Shown here one piece after another: positions 33,801 through 43,584 of a stretch of 64,000 nucleotides of DNA; positions within the stretch are counted from its first letter, which is position 1, and the number at the start of each line of letters is the position of its first letter. The DNA is taken from the NCBI RefSeq assembly GCF_000182925.2, contig NC_026505.1:3534001-3598000 (forward strand), read 5' to 3'. The stretch comes from Neurospora crassa OR74A. Taxonomy: Eukaryota; Ascomycota; Sordariomycetes; Sordariales; Sordariaceae. A model generated the notes under the pieces. That model was not told where the DNA came from. It worked only from the letters and a program-made list of their open reading frames with translations, and searched no databases. Position numbers and translations under genes: made by a program.

Positions 33801-35455
33801 TTGTCTACGTAGTGCAACACTGCCAGACCCGTGCCGCAAAACGCTTCCTATGTACACCATGAGGAACCTTCGCAAGTCGAGGAACGGTTTCGGCCCCCAT
33901 CTTTATCTGTTTCTTGCGCCCCCGAGGAACAGAAGCCTCGGCAGAGAGGTTTCAGCCCCAGGCACAGCCATCACTCAGATAAAATGCTTTAGACGAGGCC
34001 TTCAGGTTGTCAGCTGTCCCCAAACAGTTGCGGTAACACTACTTACTGACCGGGTCAGATATTTGCACTTTCATGAGCTTTGAACGCTCGAGTCGCGGGT
34101 CTACGTATGGTTCTTGACATGGCACATGTTCTGCCTGTCACTGAATCGAGCTCCTCCGGAGGCTTACAAACCGAATAGCCAGGGCATCTATAGGCACCGG
34201 GCGCTTGTTATCAACAAATTGGGTGACAAATCCAGGAACATGGCATAGTTAAGCCTTTATCTGGCCCTCAAGGTGTCGACCGTTCACAGCAACAAGTACG
34301 GAAAGGTCTGAAGAAAGTCGAGAAACTCGCATTTTGCCTGTGGTGGGGGGGTTATAGTCATTTCTTACGCTTCTAGCGCTAGCTGCCATAGTAGCAAGCA
34401 CCAGTCCCCCCCGTCTCTCCTGGGCGATATCATGAGACTGTGAGGGCAAAAGAGCCAAAAGACTCTACAAATGTGCAGCGCAGGGCAGAGTTGAGCTCGA
34501 TGGTTTGCCATAAGGGATAAGTCGGCCACAAAACAGCACTCAACCGGTTTCAAACCAATCAAAAGCACAAAGCTTATGGTTTTAAGGCAATAAGCTGCCG
34601 GCCCGGTATGTCGGTAAGCTCCAAGGAGCTTCCATTCTCACCTTCACTACTGTGCGAATTTTCCGAATCACTTCAATTCTCAGACACCATTGGCTGGATA
34701 CCAAAATCTGTTACTTGGCCATGATCTATCAGATTGTACAAGCTAGCGAACGACTTGACAGTTTTGGTTGTCCTATATTTTTCAGTATACGATGCTCTCC
34801 AAGAAGCCCTAAATGGTGTGAGTTCGCGTTGAGGACGGAAACCATCGTTCTCCAACCTGGAGAAACACGCTGGAATTGAACTGTCGGAAGGATGATGAAG
34901 TTACAACGTACCGCTGGCGAACTGGCTTCAGATGAGGCTCAAAGACAGTCAGAAAGCCATCAAGCCTCATTCCCCCATTTTGTCTGCGATGGGCGGGCAA
35001 GCGCATTGTCTTTCTTCTCACGTGAACCCTGTCTTCTTTTTTTTCCTTTTCTAGCTTCTCGCACCCTTCTACTGCGCGTTTGCCATATCAACACCTACAA
35101 TGGTTATGCGACCTGGACAATACGAAGGATGTCTAGTCTCTTACGATGCATTGACTAATGGTTCGGCGTTGACGACAACACCACCAACAAATCGTTAGCC
35201 CGCCACAGGCTTAGATTGCGATGGCAAAAATAAAGCCAAATCTAGGTATGGAATGTGGGAAGCAGCGTTGTCGGAAACCCAAAATAAGTGAGAGTCGAAA
35301 TGTATAAATGGACAACGGGTTCCTGCATGAAAGAAGAAGAAGAGTAACACAGCATCTCAGCGTCACAATTACCATTCTTCTATCGTCCGCAGCGACTACC
35401 CCCCAGACTCCATCACCTTTCCAGCTCAGACCAAACCAACAGGAAAGCACCAACG
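30830..35455. other. Gene-poor 4.6-kb interval
   Basis: The first 600 bp probably contain unresolved 5' exons of the minus-strand membrane-protein gene: donor-like GAGgtaaga sites at about 31190 and 31430 read on the minus strand. The rest shows only short overlapping frames without motifs. The final 150 bp form the leader of the secreted-protein gene. Confidence 0.35.
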
Positions 35456-36172
35456 ATGCAGCTCCAGACCGTCCTTCTTTACGCCCTTCTGTCGGGCCTT
35501 CCGACTACCCTCGCCAACCCCATCAGCGAGGTCCGCGCCCCAGGCGAGCTCCATGAGGTTAGCAAGCACGGCAACAAGAAGGGTGGTCATGGTAACGGCG
35601 GCGGCAATGGCCATGGGAAGGGACATGGTAACGGCAACGGCAACGGCAACGGCGACGAATGGGTGGACCAGGGCCCATGGTGGTCTGTGACAGGCTTCTC
35701 TCGTCACTGGAACGATACCACGCACTCGGTTGAGCTCAACTTTGCCATCTGGGACTCGCGGGACAATAAAGAGGTGCCCTGCATTGTCAACGCCCACATT
35801 CCCGATGGACAAAACTACAAGTTTGCCGAGTTCCACTCACTGCCCTGCGCCAAACCCGATGCCGGGGCTGAAAAATATTTGATCTCGATGGGATACGTTG
35901 AGTATTTTGATGCTGGCATCATGAATATCTGCGAGTGGGTTGCCCCTTTCTTTTTTCTGAGACGGTTCGATACACCATTGATTTGTGGGCTATGCTGACA
36001 AACTTTGATTTTCAGTACCACTGTGGTCGACGGCGGACCTTCAGCGTCGACTTGGTTTTCGATTGAGGCCATCAACAGGCCTAGGGAACGCCTTTTCCCT
36101 GACTTCTTGAGGGTCCCTGTCGGGTTTACCGATCTCGGTTGTGTGTACGACAGGAGCCCTTACCCTTTGTAA
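35456..36172 (+). CDS. Small secreted protein with a glycine/asparagine-repeat linker
   Basis: Model: 35456-35934 and 36016-36172, giving 211 residues; the intron has a GTGGGT donor and a TTTTCAG acceptor and keeps the frame. A signal peptide (MQLQTVLLYALLSGLPTTLA) is followed by a low-complexity Lys/His/Gly/Asn linker at about 38-68 with HGNGNGNGNGNGD units. A globular part then carries aromatic residues (GPWWSVTGFSRHW) and four cysteines (VPCIV, LPCAK, NICD, LGCVY) that could form two disulfides. One sequon (NDTT) is present. I do not recognise the family. Size, signal and cysteines are typical of fungal secreted proteins, some of which act at host or neighbour surfaces, but nothing here proves that. 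The start has a good context (acgATGc) and no upstream in-frame alternative. Confidence 0.8.
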
Positions 36173-36515
36173 GTGGTTATGGAGGCCATTACGATGGCAA
36201 TGACGATGAAGATGATGCCTGGAACGACTGATTGGGCTACAAGAAATGAGGAAGTAGTTGAAATGACGAATATCATGTACACGCCGAATAGGACGTTTAG
36301 TGGGCTGTAGTTGCGCCGGTATCAGAGGCTGTTTATAAAGCAAAGTAAGACGTGAACAATTGGAGAGAAGAGAGAAAAGAGAAGAAAATGCCAACCGTTT
36401 CATTCTCCACGAAACCCCGATCGATCCCTCGATCCAAGCGGGCCAATCCTGATAATCCCAGAACTTTCAGCAGAGCCTGACTGACCCCACTGCCATCCCT
36501 CACTCACTCACTTGC
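36173..36515. other. Convergent intergenic region
   Basis: 343 bp between the secreted-protein stop and the stop of the small membrane protein. A CACTCACTCACTTGCTCACT-like repeat lies near 36500-36520. No gene was seen. Confidence 0.4.
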
Positions 36516-37070
36516 TCACTCATCATCCTCATCCTTCCCATACGTCTCCTCAAACTGCTTCCACATAGCCTGATCTGCCGCTATCCTCCTCCTCATCCTC
36601 ATGGTTTTCTCGTACTCGCGGATCCGGTGATCCGCCTCCAGCATACCGCCCAGTACCATACCAGACATTTGTATGTATCTGCAATTCTCATTTCATCAGT
36701 AACTGTCCCCCCTCTCTTTGGTCACCTAGTTCAGGTCACATAGCATCTCACTCGCGATCCAAAGAAGATAGAGTAGCAAAACAAACCTAAATGCGCAACG
36801 GGTGATAAAAACTGAGGAGGAAGTGACAAACAACAGAGAACAGAAAGAAAGAAAGAAAGAAAAGGAAGGAAAGAAAAAGGAAGATACATACACCTTGAAC
36901 TGAATAGTAAATCCCCTATACATCGGAGACACGGCGTATCCAAGTCCGCCCAACATCGCTGAGGCCACACCCCACTTGAAGGCTCCGGACAAGGCGCCCT
37001 TGCATGCTTCCCATGAGGCTTGGTTGGCCTCTTCGTGCTTCCTGGTGTTTACGTCGAGTGGCCTGGACAT
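36516..37070 (-). CDS. Small two-segment membrane protein, possibly HIG1-like
   Basis: Model: complement of 36516-36678 and 36892-37070, giving 113 residues. The donor is GTATGT, chosen over an overlapping GTGTAT because only it keeps the frame into YIQMSGMVLGGMLEAD; the acceptor is TTGCAG. Two hydrophobic segments (FKWGVASAMLGGLGYAVSP and VYIQMSGMVLGGMLEAD) flank a short basic loop (MYRGFTIQFK). They are followed by a charged helix HRIREYEKTMRMRRR and an acidic end (GKDEDDE). The arrangement recalls HIG1-type mitochondrial inner-membrane proteins, but the HIG1 signature is not clear, so this is only a suggestion. The 213-nt intron carries a long purine/pyrimidine asymmetric tract (gaaa repeats on the plus strand at 36845-36880). 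It lies upstream of, and parallel to, nothing functionally related that I can see. Confidence 0.7.
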
Positions 37071-37854
37071 TTTTGGTGTTTTGTGTGTTTGTCTTAGAGA
37101 GAGAGAGAGAGAGAGAGGTATATGGCGTGGGTGGAGGCCGTGTGAGTTGATAATGAGGGACTTCCTGGGGTGGTGGTGTTTGGAAGGGATTTGGGGTCGT
37201 TGAGCCTGACGGTTCTTGTGTGAATTTGTTTCGTTCGGCTTGTTAGTTGTATAAAGGTCGGTTTGAAGTGGTTTGGTGATTTACTCTCGGAAGGCCGTCT
37301 CCCGGAACGTATGAGATGTGGAGTGAGTCGTTGCCGGTGGATGCAACTGATAGAGATGGTTTTGCTGCCGATTGTCTTTCCTGACGAGCTGAATGTAACT
37401 TTATTGGTCTTTGTTTGATTACAGACGTTGTCGGCGTAAGGCTTCGGTGTCGTATAGTGTCTTTTGGGTATATAAATCACCAAGAGGAGGAAAAAGTAAT
37501 GTACGTCACATGAACGACTGGGTCGTGCGAGGTTCCGTATCATTTCAAGGGATTTTCTTGCGCTTCCACTTTCCCCTCGATCCCCATTCTGTTGTCCGCT
37601 GTGGAGCCCGCGTACGTCCGACTTTCCGAAAGGGGAACTTTGTCAACAACCTGCATCAGGGGTAAATTCCCTAGGTATACATTCGCCAATTCGCAACATG
37701 TATCTGGTTTTCCATTCTTCACTTCAACTCTACGCCGTCGCTATAGCGAAATGATGGCAGCCGAACATGCGCGCAAAGTACCACGGTAAACGACATCACA
37801 TGGTATCATTGCACTTCTATATCCAAACCTATAACTAACTCCCTTCCCACTTCC
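37071..37854. other. Intergenic region between two minus-strand genes
   Basis: 784 bp that should hold the promoter of the small membrane protein and the 3' UTR of HIS3. A (GA)n run at about 37096-37117 lies just upstream of the small gene's ATG, in its leader. Nothing else was seen. Confidence 0.4.
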
Positions 37855-38627
37855 TTATACGCTGAGCGTTCCCTTGGTGCTAGGAACTTCACCCTCGCGA
37901 CCCGCCACCCGGCTAGTAGCCTGCCTCGTGGCAACCGCAAGCGCCTTGAATGCGCTCTCAGCTCTGTGGTGGTCGTTGTCGCCGCGGAGGCAGTCGACGT
38001 GCACGGTAATGCGGGCAGCCCCGGCAAAGCTATGGATACAGTGGGGGATCATCTCGGTGCTGAGATCGCCAATCTTCTCGCGCTTAAGACCGAGGTCGAC
38101 AACGGCAAAGGGACGGTTCGACAGATCGACGACGGCACGGCTGAGGGCCTCGTCGAGAGGGCAGTATGCGGATCCGAAGCGCGCGAGGCCGGTGGGTGTG
38201 CCGAGAGCCTTGGCAAAGGCGTAACCAAGAGCGATGCAGACGTCTTCGGCGGTATGGTGGTCGTCGACTATGAGAGGGACAAAGTCAATTCAGAGTTCTG
38301 GATGTTGTTCCACGAGGACTTCTGCGCCCAAGCCAAGTGTGTCTACTAACTGTGAAGGTCGCCCTTGCAAGCAAGCGCAAGACTCCAGCCGGCATGCTTG
38401 GCAAGCGCATGGAGCATGTGGTCAAGGAAACCAATGCCGGTATTGACGCTGATAGTTTGCGATTTGCTAGCCTGAGTGGCATGGCCGTCGGCGATACTGA
38501 CGTTCAAGCGGGCGTCGGTCTCGGGAGGGAATGCGCCGCCATCAAGGTTGAGTGCGATCTGGATCTTGGTCTCGTTGGTGTCGCGTGCAAAGGCGGCCCA
38601 GCGGGGCGCGGGCTGTTCGGTGCTCAT
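37855..38627 (-). CDS. HIS3: Imidazoleglycerol-phosphate dehydratase
   Basis: Dehydrates imidazoleglycerol phosphate to imidazoleacetol phosphate in histidine synthesis. Model: complement of 37855-38267 and 38351-38627, giving 229 residues, the usual size of the monofunctional fungal enzyme. The metal-binding histidine/acid motifs are all present: [33 protein letters not shown] and [16 protein letters not shown]. The intron has a GTTAGT donor and TCATAG acceptor, and splits the isoleucine before DDHHTAED. Without splicing, the frame stops after GDLHS. The gene is divergent from LOC1, with 569 bp between start codons. No TGASTCA site is visible in that spacer. Identification is secure; in Neurospora nomenclature this activity is his-1. 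Confidence 0.95.
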
Positions 38628-39195
38628 TTTGTCTGAATAGGGCGTCTGAGACTTCTGGGGACTGTAGACTCTTGGGATATCACCACGGCAGTGTGATCAA
38701 TTGCGATGTAAGGATGGCGACAATAAAGGTGATCTTGGAAATTTTGGCGATTTCGGAGTGCCACCAGTGAGGGAACGCACCGATAGGCAATCGATATGGA
38801 ATAGGTACCTCCACTAGTGCTGCCAACCCCGCGCTTACACTAGAAGGAAACTAGAGTTTCCTGCTCGCCTGCCGATCCCCAGCTGCCAATTAGAGATTTC
38901 AAGGCAGCCCCACGGCGAGCTGACAGACCCCACTGCCCCGTAACCGCGCTCAGCAGGCGTTGATACAGTGCTATATGCACAAGCTCTAGAGGTACCTTGG
39001 ATTAACCGCGATAAGATAAGGCAGGGACCAATTCCGGTCCCAAAATTTTCCCCAGAAGTCGACCGAACTGAAGCGACAGCGTACAGGATACATTCGAGAG
39101 TATTCGTACTCCATCCACCCATCCATATCCCGAACCACCATTTCATCTATCGTTGATTTCTTACGACCTTATCAACGAATCAACCACAACTCACA
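38628..39195. promoter_or_regulatory. Divergent promoter between HIS3 and LOC1
   Basis: 568 bp separates the two start codons. No full Gcn4/Cpc1 site (TGASTCA) or other named motif was found by eye. A ctctagaggtacc element lies at about 38983-38996. Confidence 0.35.
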
Positions 39196-39934
39196 ATGGC
39201 GCCGACAAAAACGATAAAGAACAAGCACGCTGCGAACAAATCCGGCATCAAGGGCAGCAAAGATGCGGAGAGGTCGAGGAACGATGGAGTGCTCAAGTCC
39301 AAGGGAAAGCCGAAGGGCAAAGCTCACACTCTCGTGACTGCCAGCAAGGGCCGACCGAACATCCAGGAGCTTATCGCCAGGAAGAAGAAGAAGAAGACCT
39401 ACAGCGAAAAGGAGCTTGCGATTCCGGAACTCAACATGATCACCCCCGTTGGTGTGACCAAGCCAAAGGGAAAGAAGAAGGGCAAGGTGTTTGTGGATGA
39501 CAAGGTAAGCTGTCTTTCGTTAGCGTCTGGGGTCATATTGGTTTTTTGTTTTCTTGCTAGGTTTCAAGACCGGAAAGCATCAAGTAACTGACATGTTTTC
39601 CCCCTTTGTACAGGAGAGCATGGCCACTATCCTAGCCATCGTACAAGCAGAAAAGGAGGGCCAGATCGAGTCCAAGATGATCAAGGCGCGACAAATGGAG
39701 GAGATCCGCGAGGCGAGACGCGCTGAAGCCGAGAAGAAGGAGGCTGAGCGCAAGGCCAGACTCGAAGAGACTAAGGACTCGCTGCGCAAGAAGCGTAAGC
39801 GCAGCAAGCAATCGGGCGGTAGCAAGGGCGACGACGACGATGACTCCAGAGATGTCAAGGAGTTCTCGTCTGCGGGCACGAAAGCCGTTAAGTCGAAAAA
39901 GAAGAAGTCGGTATCCTTCGCTGCTCCCGAATAA
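39196..39934 (+). CDS. LOC1: 60S ribosome assembly and export protein Loc1
   Basis: Loc1 is a nucleolar RNA-binding protein needed for 60S subunit assembly and, in yeast, for mRNA localisation. Model: 39196-39504 and 39614-39934, giving 209 residues (yeast 204). The ATG sits in CACAATGGC, a strong context. The protein is very basic throughout: [16 protein letters not shown], then [15 protein letters not shown], then the conserved junction [21 protein letters not shown] long charged helix follows ([20 protein letters not shown]) with many Lys/Glu, ending in an Asp patch (GDDDDDSRD) and the C-terminus [12 protein letters not shown]. The intron falls exactly between the conserved VFVDDK and ESMATI halves, with GTAAGC and TACAG signals. 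Confidence 0.88.
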
Positions 39935-40438
39935 ATAATCAAGCAAGGATGCTGGGAGCTTTGAAGGTCCCTCCTGGGAATGGGCTGGGAGAATGAAGAC
40001 AGGAAGGGTGGAAGTTTGTCGTGTAATACCTACACCAAGCATTTTTTCTTCGCATGTATGGCGTCTGGGCGTTTATATCAATCAAAGTCTGGCGGCGGGT
40101 AGGATGGCTTGGCTGGGGGAACAGTTCTGACTGATTTTGTGTGTGGAAATTAAAGATACCAATTGGGCACGCCAGCCTTGGTCCAGCCTCTTTTTCTCAT
40201 GAGTCGGTAGATGTTATTAGGTGAAACCGTCAGGATGGTGTAGTTCGTGGCTCGCATAAGCCATCAATGAACGTACGTTCGAACCTGTATCCAAGTCGAA
40301 AGCGCGAATCTAAGTCTATGTGCAGCCCCAATGTGCCTTGAAGCGCGTCTAGACCCTTTAGGCCCAATCGATGGACCCATCTCTATAGCTAATCTATGTA
40401 CAGTCTTCGTTCTTTTCAAGTGTTCATTCCACCACCAT
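39935..40438. other. Convergent intergenic region
   Basis: 504 bp between the LOC1 stop and the esterase stop. Nothing but probable 3' UTRs was seen. Confidence 0.4.
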
Positions 40439-41964
40439 CTATTGATCCACATCGAGAATCTGCAACTTTCGCTGCACAGGGTCGAAGTGAGTTCTGAACT
40501 GGCTATCGAACTTGTCACAAGCATCCGGCTTGATGGCGTCCAAGTCAATATCGAAAGCCATCTTGTTCAGGAAGTTGCAGATCTAGACAACAAATCAGCA
40601 AAAAGTTACCGGAAAGTGAGGCAAAAAGAAACTTACAGGACGAGTATGCCATCGTCCGCCACCAAGTTCGAACCATGAAAGATGTCCGCCGAGAGACGTG
40701 AGGCAAAGTACCGTGTAGGGGTTCTGCTTGATCTCTTGGTAGGGAATGGCCTCCTCAACAGCGATCTAGTAATTTGTCAGCTCTATACTCATGGGGGTTT
40801 CAAACTGCACTCTTGAGGGAAAAGGAGAAGATATGCTCACCGGATCATCAGCGGCAGAGAGGGCCATAAAGGGAATCCTGATGCCTAAGACAGCGTCACA
40901 AGAGGAAGCATCGCGGTAGTAGGCGTCCTCGGTGGGGTAACCCCAGGTTACGGTCTGCACTTCACGATCAAACTCGTTCAGGTAGGTGATGTTCTGTATC
41001 CTGTCATAGTCAAGGTTGGTGTACTTGAGCACGGTCTCCTTGTGGTTCGCAACCAGCTTCTTCATGTTGGCTGCAAAATGACATGTGAGTCAGTATCACT
41101 GTTAAGCAGTATGAAATTAGTTGGTTGAACTTACTCCCCATCACCCGTTGGTAAAGTCTTCCCAGGTGAGTTCGCCGTAAAGCTCTGTTGGTGACATCTA
41201 GGTTGAACGGGTTTCCAACCGCAACTGCACCCTTCAGCAGACAACCCTCTCCTTCCTCTCCGACATACTGTATCGGATACATTAGTGGAGGTTCGAAAAA
41301 GTTGCCTACATTGACGGTTCAAGTTACCTACATTAGTTAAAATGTTCGCACCCAAAGAAAAGCCAACGCCAAAAAGGGGTCGGTTGGGAAAATTCTGTCT
41401 GGCCCATTTCACAACTTGTCGAATATCCCATGTGGCCCTGGCATTGAAAAAGAGACCGCTTGTCACGGCGCTGTTGGCGCATCCACGAGAGTTGACCACG
41501 CAGATTTCCCACTTGCCACTCTCAACAAGAGGCAAAATGGCGTGACGGAGATAGATTTCATGCGAGCCTCCGGACAAACCGTGGAGCACGATAAGCATAG
41601 GTTTGCTGTCATCCGAAGGTAGGTTGGCGAAATCTTGTTCGGAGAAGTAAGCAGTCCTAGGAGGTAGTTTCTCTTCAAAGTCCTGGTGCGGCTCAGTCAC
41701 AAAATCGACAGTGAAAGTGCCGGCGTAGAGCTTGTGATCTGAATCGAAGATCTTCCGGCGATAGTAGATCTGGGGACCATGCTCCTTAACCACAGTCCAC
41801 ATGGTCTGGACATGTCCGTTGAACAGAAGCGGGTTCAGTTGGCATGGCGGAGTGGCCTGTTCGCAGACCTTGAGTAAGTCGGTTGTCGTGCCATCCTTCT
41901 GCTGGAGTGTAAGTGGCGATGTGTGGTGGGTGAAAGAGATCTTGGCGCGACCGAACCAGTCCAT
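40439..41964 (-). CDS. Alpha/beta-hydrolase of the EEB1/EHT1 (YheT/ABHD1-3) family
   Basis: Yeast relatives Eeb1 and Eht1 make and break medium-chain fatty-acid ethyl esters; Mgl2 is a monoacylglycerol lipase of the same group. Model: complement of 40439-40582, 40637-40765, 40841-41070, 41135-41267 and 41332-41964, five exons and 422 residues. Landmarks are NPLLFNGHVQTMW near the start, the oxyanion region MLIVLHGLSGGSHEIYLR, VVNSRGCANS, the nucleophile elbow GVGFSLGANIL with Ser203, the acid in LSAADDP (Asp330 or 331) and His360 in TSLGGHLSWF. All four introns have GT-AG ends, and the frame and family motifs run through each junction. Which substrate it uses cannot be told. It is divergent from MAU2, with about 1 kb between starts. 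Confidence 0.9.
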
Positions 41965-42987
41965 GATTACGCCTAAACGACCGTTGATCCGGCCTACCCG
42001 TACAAGTGTTGGAGAGGAAATTGTGAAGAGGATAAGAGCTGAAAGAGTAGGGCTAAAGGAAGGAATATCAAAAGCTTGCGGATGACCGACAAATAAACTT
42101 CTATTTATACCGACTTCAAAGTGCCGAGGTAAAAAGAGATGACCGCAAAGTCAATCTTTTGGCGGCGGTTCTTGACCTGGCGCTGACCCCCCCCCCCCCA
42201 CTATACCGTTATCACGATGTTGATGACGATGACAACAAATCGCGGCTTGGAACTACTTTACTTGATGTTACCTTTGGATTTCAACCTTCAATTCAAAATA
42301 TCGCGCCTCAAGACGGATTCCCCAGCCTATTGACTCGTCCCTTTTCAGCCCACGGCGCGGGTGAGCTCCCAAGGTTCGAAAGTCTACCTAGTCCGGTTCC
42401 ATCCCATCTTCGTTTCCGTCTCCACAGCATCATGCCCTGATGGGCCCCAAACAGTCGGGAGGACAGCGAGTGGTACGAGTGGGAAACTCGGCATTCCTTG
42501 TTGCATCCAGTCGATTTCCGTCCCCTGCCCTGTCTTCCCGTCGGACCTGCAGCCCGCCCAGCAAATGCGGATTCTGGTGATGCCTGCCCTGCCTGCTATG
42601 TATTGTGGGCCACATAATACCCGTCATCGGGCGCCAATCAGCAGAAAGATAGCGTCTGTGGACGCATGGACTGTCCTTGCCGCGGCGGCAGCGCGCTAAC
42701 AGTCAGACACGGCAGTAGCAACCACGCAGACATCAACTGGAAGCAAGCTGCTCTTCTTCCTGCCAACATCACAGACACTTTGCAAACTTTCGTCGCCTCT
42801 GTCAAATCCTTCCTTTAGAAGAACATTGACCATGCTACGCTCCTAGCGACCGTCATCTGTCACATTCGCCCCCAGTATTTGAGTAACCCGACACCGATAG
42901 CGCGCAGTTCCTACCGCCGATGCACGAACTTATTTACGCCCGCCGCGACCCGAAGAGACAGAGACCACTCTCCAATTGACAAATGCC
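41965..42987. promoter_or_regulatory. Divergent promoter between the esterase gene and MAU2
   Basis: About 1 kb, with a C13 run at 42187-42199 and no coding signal. It should hold both promoters and the MAU2 leader. Confidence 0.35.
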
Positions 42988-43538
42988 ATGACATATCACG
43001 ATGCGATGCCCCCGGGGCAGCCATACGGCATTTACTCTCAACAGAATCAGAATCAGCAACCGCAGCAGCAGCAGCAAGCTCAACAAGCCTTTCAGCCCGT
43101 TGCCGGATATCACCATCAGCACCACCAGCAGCAATACGTGAATGGCTACCAGAATGGGCACCCTCAGTATCTTCAACAATCTCAGCATAGTCAGCAACCA
43201 CAGGTCCCGTACGCGCAGTCAGCCTATCCCCAGGCGCAACCTACCTTTGATGCCAGTAATCCGGTCAACCTGTCGAATTATAGCTCCAAGCCTACCACGT
43301 CGTTCGCACATACCCCGCAAACGACAACGGCGCCCGTTCAATTCGTCGATCCTTCGTTCCTCCAAAAGCAATATGTCCCGCCTGTACAAACAAATCGTAT
43401 CCTTCCAGCACCTCATTCGATGACCTTGCCAAGTCCTCAGCTACCTCTGCCTCAAATTTCGCGGCACAATCAGCAAATACCGCTGCAACAGATTCAACAG
43501 ACAACAAATCAGCATGACCAACAGCAGCGACAATACCA

Positions 43539-43584
<46 letters not shown>

